From Anaerolineae bacterium (GTDB lineage: Bacteria; Chloroflexota; Anaerolineae; Aggregatilineales; Phototrophicaceae), in the NCBI GenBank assembly GCA_022843745.1, contig JALHNB010000034.1, positions 1-64,000 on the forward strand: DNA of 64,000 bases, in the 5' to 3' direction. Under the pieces are notes generated by a model that saw only the letters and a program-made list of their open reading frames with translations, had not been told where the DNA came from and did no database searches. Positions 42,398 to 50,859 of this stretch are shown piece by piece. Numbering within the stretch: the stretch's first letter is position 1; each line of letters begins with the position of its first letter. The position numbers and the translations under genes were made by a program.

Positions 42398-43082
42398 GAT
42401 GCCAGACCATCGCAAAGCTGACCGGAGTCCCACGATAAATGTGCCACTTCGGTTTTTTCTGCAACCAGGCATCGTCGATCACGCCTTCGTCCATTTCCAG
42501 CAGCGTCCAGCCCGCCGCGTGAGCTGCTTTTACGTGGTCACTGAGAAGGTGAACATAGCTGCGAATGGTGACGGTTTCGCCGGATGCGCGGTCAAAATGC
42601 GTGGGTACACCCGCCATTAAAAATTGGGGATGAAAACCGACGATGACAAAATGACCGCCTTTCTGGGTGACACGGGCGACTTCGTGGTACAGCGGCTTGA
42701 TGTCCGGCATGTGTTCGTCGGCGAGCGACTGGGTGCAAAGGTCGTAGGCCTCGGCGGGGAGTCCGGTGTTGAAAACGTCGGCGATATGCAGCGAGCGATA
42801 AATATTTTTAGCGCGGGCGACTTCGACCATTTCCGGCGTTATATCGACCCCATCAATCGGCGCGGCGGTGCGCGTTTTTAACCATGTGCCGATGCGCCCT
42901 GTACCGCAGGCGAGATCGAGAATCGACTGCGCGGCAGACCAATCGACGCTTTGCAACCGTTCAAAGAGGCGCACATCCATCTCGTCCTGCACGATCTGCT
43001 CATAATTACGCACCCATTCGCCGTAGCCTTCGCGGACATCGACGATGGGATATTTGCGCTTGTCGAAGTGAGAGTGATCCAT
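42390..43082 (-). CDS. Class I SAM-dependent methyltransferase
   Basis: A 230-residue enzyme with motif I ILDLACGTGRIG for S-adenosylmethionine binding, acidic strand 2 end GVDITPEMVEVAR, and motif VTQKGGHFVIVGFHP after helix D. The N-terminus (YGEWVRNYEQIVQDEMDVRL) forms the usual cap. It methylates an unknown small molecule or quinone-like substrate. It is followed by, and overlaps, the secreted Cys protein gene. Confidence 0.9.
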   Translation of the reverse strand: MDHSHFDKRKYPIVDVREGYGEWVRNYEQIVQDEMDVRLFERLQSVDWSAAQSILDLACGTGRIGTWLKTRTAAPIDGVDITPEMVEVARAKNIYRSLHIADVFNTGLPAEAYDLCTQSLADEHMPDIKPLYHEVARVTQKGGHFVIVGFHPQFLMAGVPTHFDRASGETVTIRSYVHLLSDHVKAAHAAGWTLLEMDEGVIDDAWLQKKPKWHIYRGTPVSFAMVWHRD

Positions 43083-43147
43083 GATTTATCCAGAGTGAAC
43101 TCTAAAACGTCCTGTGAAATTTTCTCTTTTTCACCTTCATCCTACTT

Positions 43148-43192
43148 TTAACCCAATATGCGCTGCAAGACCCACTGAGTCAGCCAGATCAT
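43148..43192 (-). repeat. Tail echo of the membrane-protein gene at 43200
   Basis: Directly behind the stop of that gene, the minus strand repeats its last codons with their own stop: IWLTQWVLQRILG against VWLTQWVLQRLLE. The DNA differs at few positions, one of them silent. It is a short duplication or the end of a decayed tandem copy. Confidence 0.85.
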
Positions 43193-43199
43193 TAAATGA

Positions 43200-44267
43200 T
43201 TATTCCAACAAGCGCTGCAAGACCCACTGGGTCAGCCAGACGATGACCGGGAAAAAGAGTGCAGCGGCAACACCACGCAGGGTTTCCGGCTTCCAGGGCC
43301 AGGTGGAAATGCGATCCAGCACGGTATGTTCGAGTTCCAGGCTTGATATCGTTTTATTGAGGTTATCCATATCGACCATTTCGCCGGAATCGACACGGTG
43401 GTGCAGTTCGGTGAGAGCGATGCGCTGGCGTTCGCCGTTTTCGCTCATCTGCTGATCTTTGGCTTCCACGAGCAGGCGACGCGCCCCTTCCAGCGGGAGC
43501 ACAAACGTCAACAGCGAAAGCACGGTGAAAAAGATGAGTCCGGCGATACCGATATTAAACAGCAGCGGCGCACAGAGATACCAGAGATAGACAATAAGGG
43601 CGATGCCGACGGCTGTGCGCGCACTGAGCGACGAAAAAGCATACAGCGGCCCCAGCTTGTACAGATTAATGCCGGAGCAGCGTTTGTAAATTTGCTGCAC
43701 CACGCGCAGTTGGTGGAGTGTATGATAGAGCAGCACACCCATGATCGCCCAAATGACGAGCGAAATCGCGTGGTTAAAATTTATGGAAAGTGCTGTCGCG
43801 GCAAAATGAAGCTCGGATATTTTCAGCGGGTAAGGTATCCAACTCAGCACGGAGATGCCATTGAGTGCACCGAGAGCGACAGCCAGCAAAGTCGGGCGCG
43901 TGGGTAGTGTGGTGAGGCGGTAGAGCAGGTCGTCGTATTCGGCATCGCTGATCGACAGCAGGGGACGAAAACGCGCTAAGGATTGGGCGGCAACCTGATC
44001 GAGGTGGTGCATAAGAGCCAGGGCGTAGGGAATGGCAATGATATAGACCAGCGGAAAAGCATATACGCCGCCGTTCCATTGGGTAGCGATCTGAATGATG
44101 ACCAGAATCGCGGCGAAAACTGCGTAAAACAAGGCAGCGGGGATCGTGAGCGCATCCACCCAATCGGTAAAACGATCAAACCAACTGGGCGCATAAGTTG
44201 GTGACAACGTGCTGATTTCAGACATCAGATTATATTCCTGCATAGCGTTGGCGTGATTATAACTCAT
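43200..44267 (-). CDS. Polytopic membrane protein of unknown function
   Basis: A 355-residue protein with about six to seven hydrophobic helices, for example ALFYAVFAAILVIIQIAT, PLVYIIAIPYALALM and LLFNIGIAGLIFFTVLSLLT. After helix five a long charged helical segment (EGARRLLVEAKDQQMSENGE, IALTELHHRVDSGEMVDMDN) lies in the cytoplasm before a final helix. No transport signature is recognised. ATG 44225 (MSEISTLS), which has AGGA 10 bases upstream, is an alternative start. Its last codons are duplicated downstream (43148-43192). It belongs to a minus-strand block with 44316 and 44969. Confidence 0.7.
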   Translation of the reverse strand: MSYNHANAMQEYNLMSEISTLSPTYAPSWFDRFTDWVDALTIPAALFYAVFAAILVIIQIATQWNGGVYAFPLVYIIAIPYALALMHHLDQVAAQSLARFRPLLSISDAEYDDLLYRLTTLPTRPTLLAVALGALNGISVLSWIPYPLKISELHFAATALSINFNHAISLVIWAIMGVLLYHTLHQLRVVQQIYKRCSGINLYKLGPLYAFSSLSARTAVGIALIVYLWYLCAPLLFNIGIAGLIFFTVLSLLTFVLPLEGARRLLVEAKDQQMSENGERQRIALTELHHRVDSGEMVDMDNLNKTISSLELEHTVLDRISTWPWKPETLRGVAAALFFPVIVWLTQWVLQRLLE

Positions 44268-44315
44268 TCTTTCAATCGCGCACGGCAGGCTTAAAGCAAA
44301 ATTTTCAACGCCACA

Positions 44316-44942
44316 TCACCCACATACAGAACTCCTCGCGACCCCATTCGAAATCTGAGGTTGAGACGACACGAAAATGGCCTGCACCGGTAAATAATAG
44401 GATTGCGACAAGGGACAATTCCCCTGAGTGATGACCACGATTCCGTGCTGCTCGTACCAACCCGCGTACTGGAAACGCTGACCATCCTTGCTGGTGGAGA
44501 AATAGACCTGTGTCGGGCTGCCGAACGCCAGAATGATCTCGCCGAGGGTGAGGCGGGTGGCGATGCTCATATCTGTAACCAGCACATCCCGTATGGTCAT
44601 GCTGCCGCGCTGGTCGCCAACAATCCAATCGGGCAGCGTGTCGCTCCAGTACCAGTTGACAATGGCTTTCCGCAGTACCGTATCAAATAGCGGGGCATCG
44701 CGAATTTCTTTCGGGAAATCGGCTCGACCATTGGCGACCCATTCATGGTTATCCAGAATTTCGCCGGACTCGCGCATGGGTGTCACTCCGGGGCGGATAC
44801 CCATGAAGCATGGAGTCGGGCAGTCATCGTTAATCAAAATCGGCGTGACACGATCCTCATATTGCTGCGCGCGGATGGCGATGATGGGCAAGGTGAACAG
44901 GATGGTGAGGAGCAGGGCGGGTTTGAGGCAAAAATTCAGCAT
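44316..44942 (-). CDS. Secreted Cys-containing protein, paralogue of the protein at 41774
   Basis: A 208-residue protein with signal peptide (LLLTILFTLPIIAIRA). The shared core reads YEDRVTPILINDDCPTPCFM then GIRPGVTPMRESGEIL; later ILAFGSPTQVYFSTSKDG and the terminal VARSSVCG also match the paralogue. The CPTPC pair and two later Cys are conserved. Two copies within 3 kb on the same strand point to local duplication. Function unknown; it starts 26 bases after the PA14/FN3 gene. Confidence 0.7.
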   Translation of the reverse strand: MLNFCLKPALLLTILFTLPIIAIRAQQYEDRVTPILINDDCPTPCFMGIRPGVTPMRESGEILDNHEWVANGRADFPKEIRDAPLFDTVLRKAIVNWYWSDTLPDWIVGDQRGSMTIRDVLVTDMSIATRLTLGEIILAFGSPTQVYFSTSKDGQRFQYAGWYEQHGIVVITQGNCPLSQSYYLPVQAIFVSSQPQISNGVARSSVCG

Positions 44943-44968
44943 TATTCACACGCACGAAAAACGCTTTT

Positions 44969-46060
44969 TCAAGGCAAGTCAACCGTAAAAGTTTCCAGCA
45001 CACTCCAATCCGACCATCGTCCGGCTTGATTTTTAGCCTGAACTCGCCAGTTATAGCGTCCTTCAGGCAGATCGACGTTCAGGCTGGTATCGGGTGTCAG
45101 AACGACGAGTTCCGGGATTACACCTGTTGTCATCCAATGCTCCAACTCCGAAATACGGCTGATCTGGGCATGATAAAGGGTTGAATTAGCAATACCCTGC
45201 CATGTGAGTGTGACAGAATTGGAAGTCATAAGATTGAGGTCTGGCGCAGCATCGGCAATCGTAAATTGGCGCACTTCGCTCCAATCGCCCGTCTGGGATG
45301 TGTTTGAACGCCTGACGCGCCAGTAATATACGCCGTCAGCCAACGGCGGCAAGACCACCGTATCGTGAGGCAGCAATGCAAAAGACAGGTTATTAAGCCA
45401 TTGAAGCTGATGGATCGAGTCACCAATGATTTCAGACCGTTCCAGGGTCAATGTATGCGTACCTGGTGGAAGCATCACAATTAAGGGATATGTGGCTAGA
45501 TTAGTCTGCATAGCGCTAAAGACTTCAACGCCATCGACTAGAAAGCGCCCGAAATCATCATAAGAAATATAAAACTCACTGATCGCTTCTAAATTTTGCT
45601 GGCTCGTAAAGCGCACTGAAAAATAATCAGCGCCGATTCCAGGTACAGGATTGGCGGCATGGTTAGGAATACGGGGCGGGCCGCTTCCCCAATTGAAGTT
45701 AATGCCATTCACATTGCGAATTATCTGTGTTGGCGAACCGCTGAACGACATATTGTTATAGATCGTTGCGGTCCAATTTGATCCGAAAGTAACGTTATCA
45801 GCAGTGGGGTAAGTAGGTGTTGAAATCAAATTTTCATAAACAGGGCTGGAAAAATCTGTATCGTCGTCAACCTGTACTTCCACGTCATAGCCGTACCAAT
45901 GGAGGCTTGGAGTGGAGGTATGAAGAACGTCGCCATCATTTGGGGTAAAAATATAGGGTGGGGGAAGTGGTTGTTGGGCGTGGACGGGAATCGCAACTAT
46001 AAGCGCGAATGCTAAAGCGATGAAACTACTCAAACGAAGTGCGATTGCTGAGAAATTCAA
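44969..46060 (-). CDS. Secreted PA14-like domain flanked by FN3-like segments
   Basis: A 363-residue protein with signal peptide (LSSFIALAFALIVAIPVHA). A short FN3-like strand pair comes first (STPSLHWYGYDVEVQVDD), then a PA14-like domain: FGSNWTATIYNNMSFSGSP, FSVRFTSQQNLEA, YDDFGRFLVDGVEVF, LPPGTHTLTLE. FN3-like repeats follow, ending in VYYWRVRRSN and YNWRVQAKNQAGRWSDW. It matches 31647 closely in order and motifs, so the two are paralogues. Likely a cell-surface carbohydrate-binding protein. First gene of a minus-strand block. Confidence 0.82.
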   Translation of the reverse strand: MNFSAIALRLSSFIALAFALIVAIPVHAQQPLPPPYIFTPNDGDVLHTSTPSLHWYGYDVEVQVDDDTDFSSPVYENLISTPTYPTADNVTFGSNWTATIYNNMSFSGSPTQIIRNVNGINFNWGSGPPRIPNHAANPVPGIGADYFSVRFTSQQNLEAISEFYISYDDFGRFLVDGVEVFSAMQTNLATYPLIVMLPPGTHTLTLERSEIIGDSIHQLQWLNNLSFALLPHDTVVLPPLADGVYYWRVRRSNTSQTGDWSEVRQFTIADAAPDLNLMTSNSVTLTWQGIANSTLYHAQISRISELEHWMTTGVIPELVVLTPDTSLNVDLPEGRYNWRVQAKNQAGRWSDWSVLETFTVDLP

Positions 46061-46090
46061 TTTTACATCCTAACAATAGGATTGACGATC

Positions 46091-46184
46091 TAAAAGGGCA
46101 CATCGCGGTGATATTGGGACACGATGGCGTGGTGAATTCTAAACCCCTCACCCCAAACCCCTCTCCCACAAGGGGCGAGGGGCT
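46091..46184 (-). repeat. Composite repeat: CCCCT hairpin (copy 14) plus tail, minus orientation
   Basis: The hairpin at 46141-46184 has AAACCCCTCACCCCAAACCC and CCCACAAGGGGCGAGGGGCT. Its left neighbour reads on the minus strand CCACGCCATCGTGTCCCAAT and ATCACCGCGATGTGCCC, the tail seen at 36972-37014 and near 10790. Confidence 0.7.
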
Positions 46185-46241
46185 TATAAATCGGGACAAA
46201 ATCGGCGCAATTTGTAGAGAGGGCGGCAGTCTAAATGTTAA

Positions 46242-47405
46242 TTACTTCTTCACGGTATCACGTTTTTCCCAGCCCTCGCGGAACAAATTGAAATGGATTT
46301 TCTGGCGCGGGTGTTCGCGGATCAGGTCTTCGTTGACGGTCACGCCGAGGCCGGGGCCGTTCGGCAGCGCGAAATAGCCGTCGATGACTTCCGGGCAGCC
46401 CGGAGCGACTTCTTTGACGAACGAATCGGCGAAGTCGTTGAAATGCTCCTGAATCTTGAAGTTGGGCATTCCGGCGACGAGATGCAGGTTAGCGGCTGTC
46501 GAAACTGGCCCGCCGACGTTATGCGGCGCGACGAGGATGTAATAGGCTTCCGCCCAGGCCGCCAATTTTTTCAGGTTCAAAATGCCGCCAAAATGGGTCA
46601 CGTCCGGCTGGATGATGTCGGCGGCTTCAAGCTCAAATAATTCGCGATAGTCGTAGGTCGTGTGCAGGCGTTCACCTGTCGCGACGGGGATACCAAGCGG
46701 CGCGATGGCATCGGCGGCTTTTTTGAGCGCGGCGAGATTTTCCGGCGGGACGGGTTCTTCGACCCAGCTTGGCTTGAACGGCGCAAGCTCACGGGCGAAC
46801 TCGACGGCGGTCACGGGGTTAAAGCGTCCGTGCATCTCGATCAGGATTTCCGCGTCCGGGCCGACGGCATCGCGGACGGCATCGACCAGCCCGACGACCT
46901 TGATTTTTTCGGCACGATCCATCTCGTAAAAACCCGCGCCGAAGGGGTCGAATTTCAGAGCACGGTAGCCTTTTTCGACGACTTTCAAGGCTGCGGCGTG
47001 AAATTCTTCCGGCGTGCGCTCGACGGTGTACCAGCCGTTGGCGTAGGCTTTGATCTTATCGCGCACCGCACCGCCGAGCAGTTTGTAAACGGGCTGGTTG
47101 AGCGCCTTGCCGATGATGTCCCAGCAGGCGATCTCGATGAGGGCGATGCCGGTCATTGTGACTTCGCCCGCGCGGGCATAATCCTCACGCTGCATCCGCA
47201 TGACGAGCTTTTCGATGTCAAACGGGTCTGCGCCGAGGACGTAATTTGGCACGGCCTCGCTCAGATAGCCGAGAACGGCATCGGTGCGGTTGACGGGACG
47301 CGCCTCGCCCCAGCCGATCAGCCCTTCATCAGTTTCGACTTTGACAAAGACAAGATTGCGCCAGACTGTGCCTAGCACCATTGGGGTGACATTGGTAATT
47401 TTCAT
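46242..47405 (-). CDS. Enolase-superfamily acid-sugar dehydratase (MR/MLE family, galactonate dehydratase-like)
   Basis: A 387-residue enzyme with the N-terminal capping domain (MKITNVTPMVLGTVWRNLVF) and a (beta/alpha) barrel. Barrel motifs in order: ALKFDPFG, LIEMHGRFNPV (metal ligand and His), WVEEPVPPENL (Glu ligand), VATGERLHTTYDYRELFE (Glu ligand), IIQPDVTHFGG, APHNVGGPVST (catalytic His) and IQEHF. The His pair and EEP/GER spacing fit sugar-acid dehydratases such as D-galactonate or D-arabinonate dehydratase. The first metal position is Glu rather than the common Asp. No transport or aldolase genes are adjacent, so the substrate stays open. Confidence 0.9.
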   Translation of the reverse strand: MKITNVTPMVLGTVWRNLVFVKVETDEGLIGWGEARPVNRTDAVLGYLSEAVPNYVLGADPFDIEKLVMRMQREDYARAGEVTMTGIALIEIACWDIIGKALNQPVYKLLGGAVRDKIKAYANGWYTVERTPEEFHAAALKVVEKGYRALKFDPFGAGFYEMDRAEKIKVVGLVDAVRDAVGPDAEILIEMHGRFNPVTAVEFARELAPFKPSWVEEPVPPENLAALKKAADAIAPLGIPVATGERLHTTYDYRELFELEAADIIQPDVTHFGGILNLKKLAAWAEAYYILVAPHNVGGPVSTAANLHLVAGMPNFKIQEHFNDFADSFVKEVAPGCPEVIDGYFALPNGPGLGVTVNEDLIREHPRQKIHFNLFREGWEKRDTVKK

Positions 47406-47410
47406 GTTTT

Positions 47411-47500
47411 TAGCTCTCAGCTTTCAGCAATCAGCGATCAGCTTGTTAGCGTCTCAGCTTGTCAGCATTTCAGCATCTTAGCCAGTCCGCTTGTCAGTGA
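47411..47500. repeat. Degenerate TCAGC tandem tract
   Basis: CTCAGCTTTCAGCAATCAGC is followed by about eight further TCAGC/TTAGC units. Similar to the tract at 10617-10660; it lies in the gap between the dehydratase start and the end of the propeller gene. Confidence 0.8.
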
Positions 47501-47580
47501 TCGGCGAAAAAATATTGCGCGTGATTATAGACGATGGATGCGAAATTCGCTTGTCAGCGGTACGCATCAATGCTGCGGGG

Positions 47581-48642
47581 TTAGGGCAGCCAGATCAGGC
47601 CATCCAGCACGCGATAACCAATGTCAGGCAGGAGAAGCCGTTTATCCGATCCATCCGCGCGCATGAGCATCAAATCTGGCTCGTCGGTTTCATTGCCCGC
47701 CGTCATCGCGATCCAATTGCCGTCCGGCGACCAGACCGGGCCAAGATAAAACCCAGGGGCATCTGTCAACTGGTGAAGCGTATCCTCGGTTAAATCATAG
47801 ACGAAAATGTCCCAATCCGCGCTGGGGCTGAAGGTGCGTTTCGAGCTAAACGCAATTCGGGTGCTATCCGGCGACCAGATCGGGAGGTGATCGTAACGGT
47901 CATTATTAGTCAGGCGGCGTTGGTCACTGCCATCAGCGTTCATCACCCAAATCTCGCTGGACTGGTCGCCAACAGAGCGATTGGTGATGTAAGCAATTTT
48001 ATCCCCATCCGGCGAATAGACCCCTTGCAGGTCGTTGATGCCCTCATTCTCAGTCAAACGTTTTAAATCGCTGCCGTCCGGTGACATGGTATAAAGTTCC
48101 TGGAAACCGTCTCGCGAAGTCGTGAAGACAATGCGCGTGCCGTCCGGCGACCAGTTTGGTTCCAGATCGTTGGCATAATCCGTTAACTGAAATTCCTCGT
48201 CCGTTTCGATATTGACGCGAAAAATCGCCGAGCGCGGGCTGATTGTGCGGGTAAATACGATTTGCTGGCTGTCTGGCGACCACTGCGGCTGCATATCGAC
48301 GGGGCCACTGGTCAATGGCCTTGCCTGCGAACCGTCGAGTGCCGCAATGTACAAGCGGGTCTGGACTTCCTCATCAGCCGCTGCAAAAGCGATCCATCTT
48401 TTATCCGGCGAGATGACCATTTGCAGGCTGCGGCGGATACCTGGCTTGTCCATTGAGAGAATCTCGACCTTGCCGGAGACCACATTGACGCGCTGGAGCT
48501 GTTGACTGTCGGGAAAGAGGAGTGATCCTGATGGTTGGGGCGGTGTCAGCACATCACGAATGAGGACAATCAGGAATAGGGCTGCAATAACCAGAAGGGC
48601 AATGCCAATGATAAGAAAAGTTCGGCGGGAACGAGTTTGCAT
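47581..48642 (-). CDS. Membrane-anchored TolB/PD40-type beta-propeller
   Basis: A 353-residue protein with an uncleaved N-terminal helix (TFLIIGIALLVIAALFLIVL) and an external propeller. PD40 repeats include PQWSPDSQQIVFTR, PNWSPDGTRIVFTT, VYSPDGDKIAYI, PIWSPDSTRIAFSS and PVWSPDGNWIAMTA, alternating with MSPDGSDLKRLTENE-type strands. It is related to the secreted propeller at 40892 but anchored instead of released. Ligand unknown. Confidence 0.88.
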   Translation of the reverse strand: MQTRSRRTFLIIGIALLVIAALFLIVLIRDVLTPPQPSGSLLFPDSQQLQRVNVVSGKVEILSMDKPGIRRSLQMVISPDKRWIAFAAADEEVQTRLYIAALDGSQARPLTSGPVDMQPQWSPDSQQIVFTRTISPRSAIFRVNIETDEEFQLTDYANDLEPNWSPDGTRIVFTTSRDGFQELYTMSPDGSDLKRLTENEGINDLQGVYSPDGDKIAYITNRSVGDQSSEIWVMNADGSDQRRLTNNDRYDHLPIWSPDSTRIAFSSKRTFSPSADWDIFVYDLTEDTLHQLTDAPGFYLGPVWSPDGNWIAMTAGNETDEPDLMLMRADGSDKRLLLPDIGYRVLDGLIWLP

Positions 48643-48812
48643 AAGTGGCAGCGTTTCAGCCTGTCAGTAAATGTATTGACGGGAATTATAGACGACTCGG
48701 CCCAAATTCGCATTCCAGCTATCAGCGAATTGGGTATCTGGAAATACAGCGAGTCTCGGAAAAGCGCATGATAAATCCAGCAAGATTGACAAAGCCATAG
48801 TATCGTCGTAAC

Positions 48813-48832
48813 CTATGTTTATAGGAACATAG
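48813..48832. promoter_or_regulatory. PadR-type operator
   Basis: CTATGTT and AACATAG flank a six-base centre. The inner ATGT and ACAT are eight bases apart, the spacing known for PadR operators. It lies 41 bases before the padR start codon, consistent with self-control. Confidence 0.65.
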
Positions 48833-48873
48833 ATTCACGGTAGCCTGAACTACTCGGTAGTTTGCGAGGAATG

Positions 48874-49422
48874 ATGTCCATTCGATATGCGATTCTCGGC
48901 TTTTTAAGTGCAAATCCCTTAAGCGGCTATGACCTGAAAAAGCTGTTTGAAGAGTCCTCTGTTTTCCACTGGTCAGGGAATAACAATCAGGTCTATAGGA
49001 CGCTGGTGGAGCTGCACAACGAGGGGTTAGTGACACAGGAAGTGCAGCAGCAGGCCGATTATCCCGCCCGCAAAATCTACACGATTACTGAAAAAGGGTT
49101 AGCGGAACTCCGCCAATGGGTGCTTTCCGAGCCGGAACTGCCGCAAATCAAAAGTTCATTTCTGGTGCAGCTTGCGTGGGCGGATCAGCTTGAGGCCGAT
49201 GCGCTCGACGATTTGCTGCGGAAATATGACGCAGAAATTCACGACCAGCTCATCGTCGTGCAGGAACACAAACGGCGAAGTAAAACGTCGCCACAACGGA
49301 CACCGCGCGAAGCCTATCTGTGGGAGGCGATCATGGATAACAAGATTTTGTACTACGAAACCGAACTGAATTGGGTACGCACTGTGCGCGAAACGCTCAA
49401 TGAAATGGGAAAGGACAAATAA
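48874..49422 (+). CDS. PadR-family transcriptional regulator
   Basis: About 182 residues. The winged helix reads MSIRYAILGFLSANPLSGYD, LKKLFEESSVFHWSGNNNQV, YRTLVELHNEGLV and IYTITEKGLAELRQW, all PadR hallmarks; the C-terminal helices mediate dimer contact. GAGGA precedes two adjacent ATG codons (48871, 48874); a TTG at 48862 is also in frame. It is two bases ahead of the hydrolase gene, so both are co-transcribed, and an operator-like dyad lies upstream. Confidence 0.92.
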   Translation: MSIRYAILGFLSANPLSGYDLKKLFEESSVFHWSGNNNQVYRTLVELHNEGLVTQEVQQQADYPARKIYTITEKGLAELRQWVLSEPELPQIKSSFLVQLAWADQLEADALDDLLRKYDAEIHDQLIVVQEHKRRSKTSPQRTPREAYLWEAIMDNKILYYETELNWVRTVRETLNEMGKDK

Positions 49423-49424
49423 TC

Positions 49425-50285
49425 ATGACAACCAATCCGTCGATCTATAAGACACCAGATGGTGAAAAAGTCGTCATGGCGATTTACGAGAAGGCGTTGG
49501 CGAATTGGCCTGTGCCTTATGAAAGGCTGAATTTTTCGGCACGGCATGGCGAAACATTCGTGATCGCCTGCGGCCCTATCTCCGCGCCGCCGCTGATTCT
49601 GCTGCACGGGGCAGGCACCAATTCGGCTATCTGGGGCGCAGACATTGCCGATTACAGCCGATATTTTCGCGTTTATGCGGTTGATCTACTCGGCGAGGCC
49701 GGGAAAAGTGCGCCGAATCGCCCCGCATGGGACAGCCCAGCCTATGCTGAATGGCTTGAAGATGTGTTCACTGCACTCCGCATCGAAAAAGCCGTGCTGG
49801 TGGGCATCTCTCAAGGCGGGTGGACGGCTTTGAAATTTGCGGTGTCCAGGCCGGAGCGCGTGGAAAAACTGGTTCTGATGTGCCCTGGCGGGATTATTCC
49901 TGACCGCGTATCGTTTATTTTCCGCGCCATTGGATTATCGCTGCTCGGCGAGTGGGGAACGAAACAGCTTGTACGGATGCTTTACGGTGGGGAGCCGATA
50001 CCGGAAGGCGTCGAGGAAATTATCGTCCAGATGACGCGCAATTTTAATCCGCGTATGGGCGTGCTGCCGATATTTTCGGATGAAGAACTGCGACGGCTGA
50101 CTATGCCGACTTTACTGATCGGCGGCACAAAAGATGCGCTGCGTGATATTCCAAAAATTGCCGCGCGACTGGAAACGTTTCTGCCACAGCTTGAGGTGAT
50201 GATTATTCCAGGGGCAGGGCATGTGTTGATGAATACCATGAGTCGCATCCTGGCATTTCTGGAGGTTGAGGAAAAGGTTGTTTAA
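49425..50285 (+). CDS. Alpha/beta hydrolase
   Basis: A 286-residue cytoplasmic enzyme. Motifs: LILLHGAGTNSAIWG (oxyanion hole), VYAVDLLGEAGKSAPNRP, the nucleophile elbow LVGISQGGWTALKFA (Ser), TLLIGGTKDALRD (acid region) and IIPGAGHVLM (catalytic His). The full triad is present. It is coupled to padR, which suggests inducible hydrolysis of an ester or similar compound. Substrate unknown. Confidence 0.92.
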   Translation: MTTNPSIYKTPDGEKVVMAIYEKALANWPVPYERLNFSARHGETFVIACGPISAPPLILLHGAGTNSAIWGADIADYSRYFRVYAVDLLGEAGKSAPNRPAWDSPAYAEWLEDVFTALRIEKAVLVGISQGGWTALKFAVSRPERVEKLVLMCPGGIIPDRVSFIFRAIGLSLLGEWGTKQLVRMLYGGEPIPEGVEEIIVQMTRNFNPRMGVLPIFSDEELRRLTMPTLLIGGTKDALRDIPKIAARLETFLPQLEVMIIPGAGHVLMNTMSRILAFLEVEEKVV

Positions 50286-50335
50286 CTGGACTTTTTGCCA
50301 GTGGTGAGGTGGCGATAATTCGAGAAGAATATTGA

Positions 50336-50366
50336 ACCACAGAGACACAAAGGACACAGAGAGGTT
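50336..50366. repeat. CACAGAG-type dispersed repeat, copy 3
   Basis: ACCACAGAGACACAAAGGAC followed by ACAGAGAGG. Its final GAGAGG lies seven bases before the next ATG and serves as the ribosome site of that gene. Confidence 0.75.
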
Positions 50367-50372
50367 TAGACA

Positions 50373-50747
50373 ATGCAAACCTATGAAGTGGTTGAGGCGT
50401 GGCAGGAAGCCGTCAACGCGCAGGATGTTAAGCACCTGCTGGAACTTTCGGACGAAAAAATCGAGCTTGTGGGGCCGCGCGGGTCAGCCTATGGGCATCC
50501 GGTGTTGAAGGAATGGCTGGCGCGGGCGGGGTTGACGCTGGAAACGCTGCAAATTTTCGCGCATGGCGATGTGGTGGTTGTCGCGCAGCATGGCGTATGG
50601 AATTCGCAGATGGGCGCAGGTGAGGCCGATATTGCGTCGATTTTCGAAATTCACGGTGGGCGAGTGGCGCGGTTTAAGCGATTCGATCATCTTGAGGATG
50701 CGCTGAGGGAGGCGGGGTTGAGCGAGGCAGATGCAATTGAAGGTTAG
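50373..50747 (+). CDS. SnoaL-like/NTF2-fold protein
   Basis: A 124-residue protein: VVEAWQEAVNAQDVKHLLEL, IELVGPRGSAYGHPVLKEWL, FAHGDVVVVAQHGVWN and IFEIHGGRVARFKRFDHLED. This is the cone-shaped SnoaL/NTF2 pattern of small ligand-binding or isomerase-like proteins. The ribosome site is donated by the repeat upstream. No clear catalytic Asp-His pair can be assigned, so the role is unknown. Confidence 0.8.
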   Translation: MQTYEVVEAWQEAVNAQDVKHLLELSDEKIELVGPRGSAYGHPVLKEWLARAGLTLETLQIFAHGDVVVVAQHGVWNSQMGAGEADIASIFEIHGGRVARFKRFDHLEDALREAGLSEADAIEG

Positions 50748-50859
50748 CAAAGCTGCTGTCGATGGCGGTGATTGTACAGGCGATGGGCCGAAACACGTGG
50801 ATTGAGAGGGTTATGGAATCGGCCACCTGACAAGCGTACAATGAGAATCAGGAGGCAAA

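Noticed and set aside
46662-47375. A 237-codon plus-strand frame inside the enolase-superfamily gene.
   Set aside because: It is antisense to a gene with complete catalytic motifs, and composition is typical of a mirror frame.
47411-47500. The TCAGC tract as a replication-origin iteron cluster.
   Set aside because: Units are degenerate and short, with no DnaA boxes, AT-rich unwinding region or replication gene nearby.
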